DNA of 32,037 bases, taken from NCBI GenBank assembly GCA_005879775.1, contig VBJX01000023.1:1-32037 (forward strand), written 5' to 3'. The notes beneath the pieces were generated by a model. That model saw nothing but the letters and a program-made list of their open reading frames with translations. It was not told the origin of the DNA and made no database searches. The position numbers and the translations under genes were made by a program. The DNA comes from Chloroflexota bacterium (GTDB taxonomy: Bacteria > Chloroflexota > Limnocylindria > QHBO01). Of this stretch, positions 30,656 to 32,037 are shown in pieces. Each line of letters opens with the position of its first letter. Within the stretch, counting starts at the first letter, position 1.

Positions 30656-31810
30656 TCAGCCCTGGGCGGCGGCCAGGGCCGCGTCCAGGTCGACGATCAG
30701 GTCGTCGACCGCCTCGATCCCCACCGAGAGGCGAATGAGCGAGGCCGGCACCTCCAGCGGCGAGCCGGCCGCCGAGGCATGGGTCATGGCCGCCGGCAGC
30801 TCGATCAGCGACTCGACGGCGCCGAGCGACTCGGCCAGGGTGAAGAGGCGCGTGGCGGCCACGACGCGTCGGGCGAAGGCCTCGTCGCCGGCGGGCTCGA
30901 AGCTGACCATCGCCCCAGGCAGTCGCATCTGGCGCTCGACGAGCTCGCGCTGCGGATGGTCGGGCAGGCCGGGGTAGTGGACTCTTGCGACCCCGGGTCG
31001 GGTCCCGAGCCATGCGGCAATCTGGGCGGCGTTGGCGCAAGCCCGCTCCATGCGGATCGCCAGGGTGCGCAGCCCGCGCATCACCAGCCAGCAGTCGAAG
31101 GGCGATGGAACCGCCCCCGCAGCGTTCTGGTGGAACGCGAGCCGCTCGGCCAAGTCGTCGCGACGAGTCGCGACGAGTCCGCTGATCACGTCGGAGTGGC
31201 CGCCCAGGTACTTGGTGGCCGAGTGCAGGACGAGGTCCGCCTCAAGCTCAAGCGGACGCTGCAGGAACGGGGTGGCGAAGGTGCTATCGACCACGGATAG
31301 CGCCCCGGCTGCGGCCGCCAGGCGGGCGACGGCGCTGATGTCGACCACTTTGAGCAGCGGGTTGGTGGGGGTCTCGATCCAGACCATGCGCGCCGGCGCG
31401 TTGCCGGCCAGAGCTGCCGCCACGGCCTCGAGATCGCGCAGGTCGACCGCATCGGTCTGAATCCCGTATCGGCCCCAGACGCCCGAGGCCAGCCGCCAGG
31501 TGCCGCCGTAGGCATCATCGGAAAGGAGGATCCGGTCGCCCGGGTCGAGGAGATAGAGCAGGTTCTGGGTGGCGGCCAGCCCGGATGCGTAGGCGAAGCC
31601 CCGGGTGCCGCCCTCGAGGGCCGCGATGGCGCTCTCCAGCGCTCGCCGCGTGGGATTGTCACTTCGACCGTACTCGAAGCCGCCGCGGGTCTCCCCAACG
31701 GCGTCCTGCTTGAAGGTGGTGCTCATCTCGATCGCCGGCGAGACGCCCCCAGTGAGCGGATCCGGGTCCGCTCCGGCGTGGACGGCGAGCGTCTCGAACT
31801 GGTCAGTCAT
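30656..31810 (-). CDS. Cystathionine gamma-synthase/lyase family PLP enzyme
   Basis: 384 residues of the Cys/Met-metabolism PLP family. Visible marks: EYGRSDNPTRRALE (46-59), YASGLAATQNLL, DDAYGGTWRL with Tyr101, ETPTNPLLKVVDI (146-158), DSTFATPF with Asp175, and SATKYLGGHSDV with the Schiff-base Lys200. It either joins O-acyl-homoserine with cysteine (gamma-synthase) or splits cystathionine (gamma-lyase); these cannot be separated by eye. Homoserine kinase elsewhere in the window uses the same precursor. ATG 31810 is preceded by CCGGGAG at about 10 nt. The membrane protein 3 nt downstream is probably co-transcribed. Confidence 0.93.
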   Translation of the reverse strand: MTDQFETLAVHAGADPDPLTGGVSPAIEMSTTFKQDAVGETRGGFEYGRSDNPTRRALESAIAALEGGTRGFAYASGLAATQNLLYLLDPGDRILLSDDAYGGTWRLASGVWGRYGIQTDAVDLRDLEAVAAALAGNAPARMVWIETPTNPLLKVVDISAVARLAAAAGALSVVDSTFATPFLQRPLELEADLVLHSATKYLGGHSDVISGLVATRRDDLAERLAFHQNAAGAVPSPFDCWLVMRGLRTLAIRMERACANAAQIAAWLGTRPGVARVHYPGLPDHPQRELVERQMRLPGAMVSFEPAGDEAFARRVVAATRLFTLAESLGAVESLIELPAAMTHASAAGSPLEVPASLIRLSVGIEAVDDLIVDLDAALAAAQG

Positions 31811-31830
31811 GTCGCGCGCGCTCCCGGAGC

Positions 31831-32037
31831 TCAGCTGTCTCGAAGCCTGGCCAGCGAGGCGAAGACCACGATGACGATGTACGCCACGCCCGCCGCCGTA
31901 GCTGCTGCCAGGGGCCCGCTATCCGCAGCAAGCCCGTTTGCCAGCCCGGGGAGATTCGAGCCGATGATCGAGACCCCAATCACGGCGGAAACGATGAGGC
32001 CCACCAGCGGCGACCAACGGGCCCAGCTCGGAGCGGC
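31831..32037 (-). CDS. C-terminus of a membrane protein (partial)
   Basis: The minus-strand frame is open from the right edge to TGA at 31833-31831, giving 68 residues with two hydrophobic helices (WSPLVGLIVSAVIGVSIIGS and GVAYIVIVVFASLARL, the second ending in basic residues). The codon pattern has strong third-position GC, as in real genes here. The stop lies 20 nt upstream of the cystathionine-synthase ATG, so this gene may head the same operon. The family cannot be identified from this fragment. Confidence 0.6.
   Translation of the reverse strand, partial: AAPSWARWSPLVGLIVSAVIGVSIIGSNLPGLANGLAADSGPLAAATAAGVAYIVIVVFASLARLRDS

Noticed and set aside
31150..31180. Tandem copies of a TCGCGACGAG-like decamer
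   Set aside because: They lie in the cystathionine-synthase coding sequence and encode ordinary residues (ATRRDDLAE region); two copies only, no sign of a functional repeat.

Overview
This is a GC-rich, densely packed bacterial chromosome segment with mostly housekeeping and peripheral metabolism genes. There are no insertion sequences, phage genes, rRNA or CRISPR arrays. Three features suggest a Terrabacteria lineage, plausibly a Chloroflexota bacterium (Limnocylindria-like) or a relative of Actinomycetota: very high GC, many leaderless promoters (TANNNT boxes 6-10 nt before ATG/GTG with no Shine-Dalgarno), and an actinobacterial-type fused 2-oxoglutarate dehydrogenase. This taxonomic reading is inference.

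Left part (1-11100): a zinc-ribbon/voltage-sensor-like/SHOCT membrane protein truncated by the window edge; a DnaJ protein with an ExoX-like C-terminal module overlapping a VOC protein; tRNA-Gln(CTG); two small unknown genes diverging around a strong palindrome; a secreted PGRP-type amidase with Ig-like repeats; a threonine dehydratase-family enzyme; a small membrane protein; the 1188-residue fused E2/E1 2-oxoglutarate enzyme; and a secreted/membrane protein of unknown role.

Middle part (11100-24565): cytochrome P450 overlapping tag (3-methyladenine glycosylase I); homoserine kinase, an ABC-F ATPase and an EamA transporter, joined by ATGA overlaps; a convergent PQQ-type sugar dehydrogenase; MutY; a peroxiredoxin-like protein without the usual cysteine; a minus-strand operon DUF1801 - SGNH hydrolase - gltX with 4-nt overlaps; bactofilin and asparaginase; and divergently upp.

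The accessory-looking stretch is 24566-26903. It contains a cluster of DnaA-box-like 9-mers, an ArsR-type palindrome over a perfect TATAAT box, and, below a perfect Shine-Dalgarno, an ORF of only 16 codons encoding MPRGCCDPDCCPGDCC (six cysteines in a CC-x3-CC-x3-CC pattern). A GT39-like membrane protein and an As(III)-type ArsR repressor with four cysteines in its sensor helix follow. The regulator, operator and vicinal-dithiol micropeptide together look like a minimal arsenic/thiophilic-metal response module; this is the most novel observation in the window.

Right part (26976-32037): an mdh-gltA pair (together with the fused 2-oxoglutarate enzyme, three TCA-cycle steps in one window), an MBL-fold hydrolase, a membrane protein in an operon with a cystathionine gamma-synthase-family enzyme, and the C-terminus of a membrane protein cut by the right edge. 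Other oddities are an ABC-F protein that has lost the switch-histidine segment of its second ATPase domain and a MutY with no NUDIX-like C-terminal domain.
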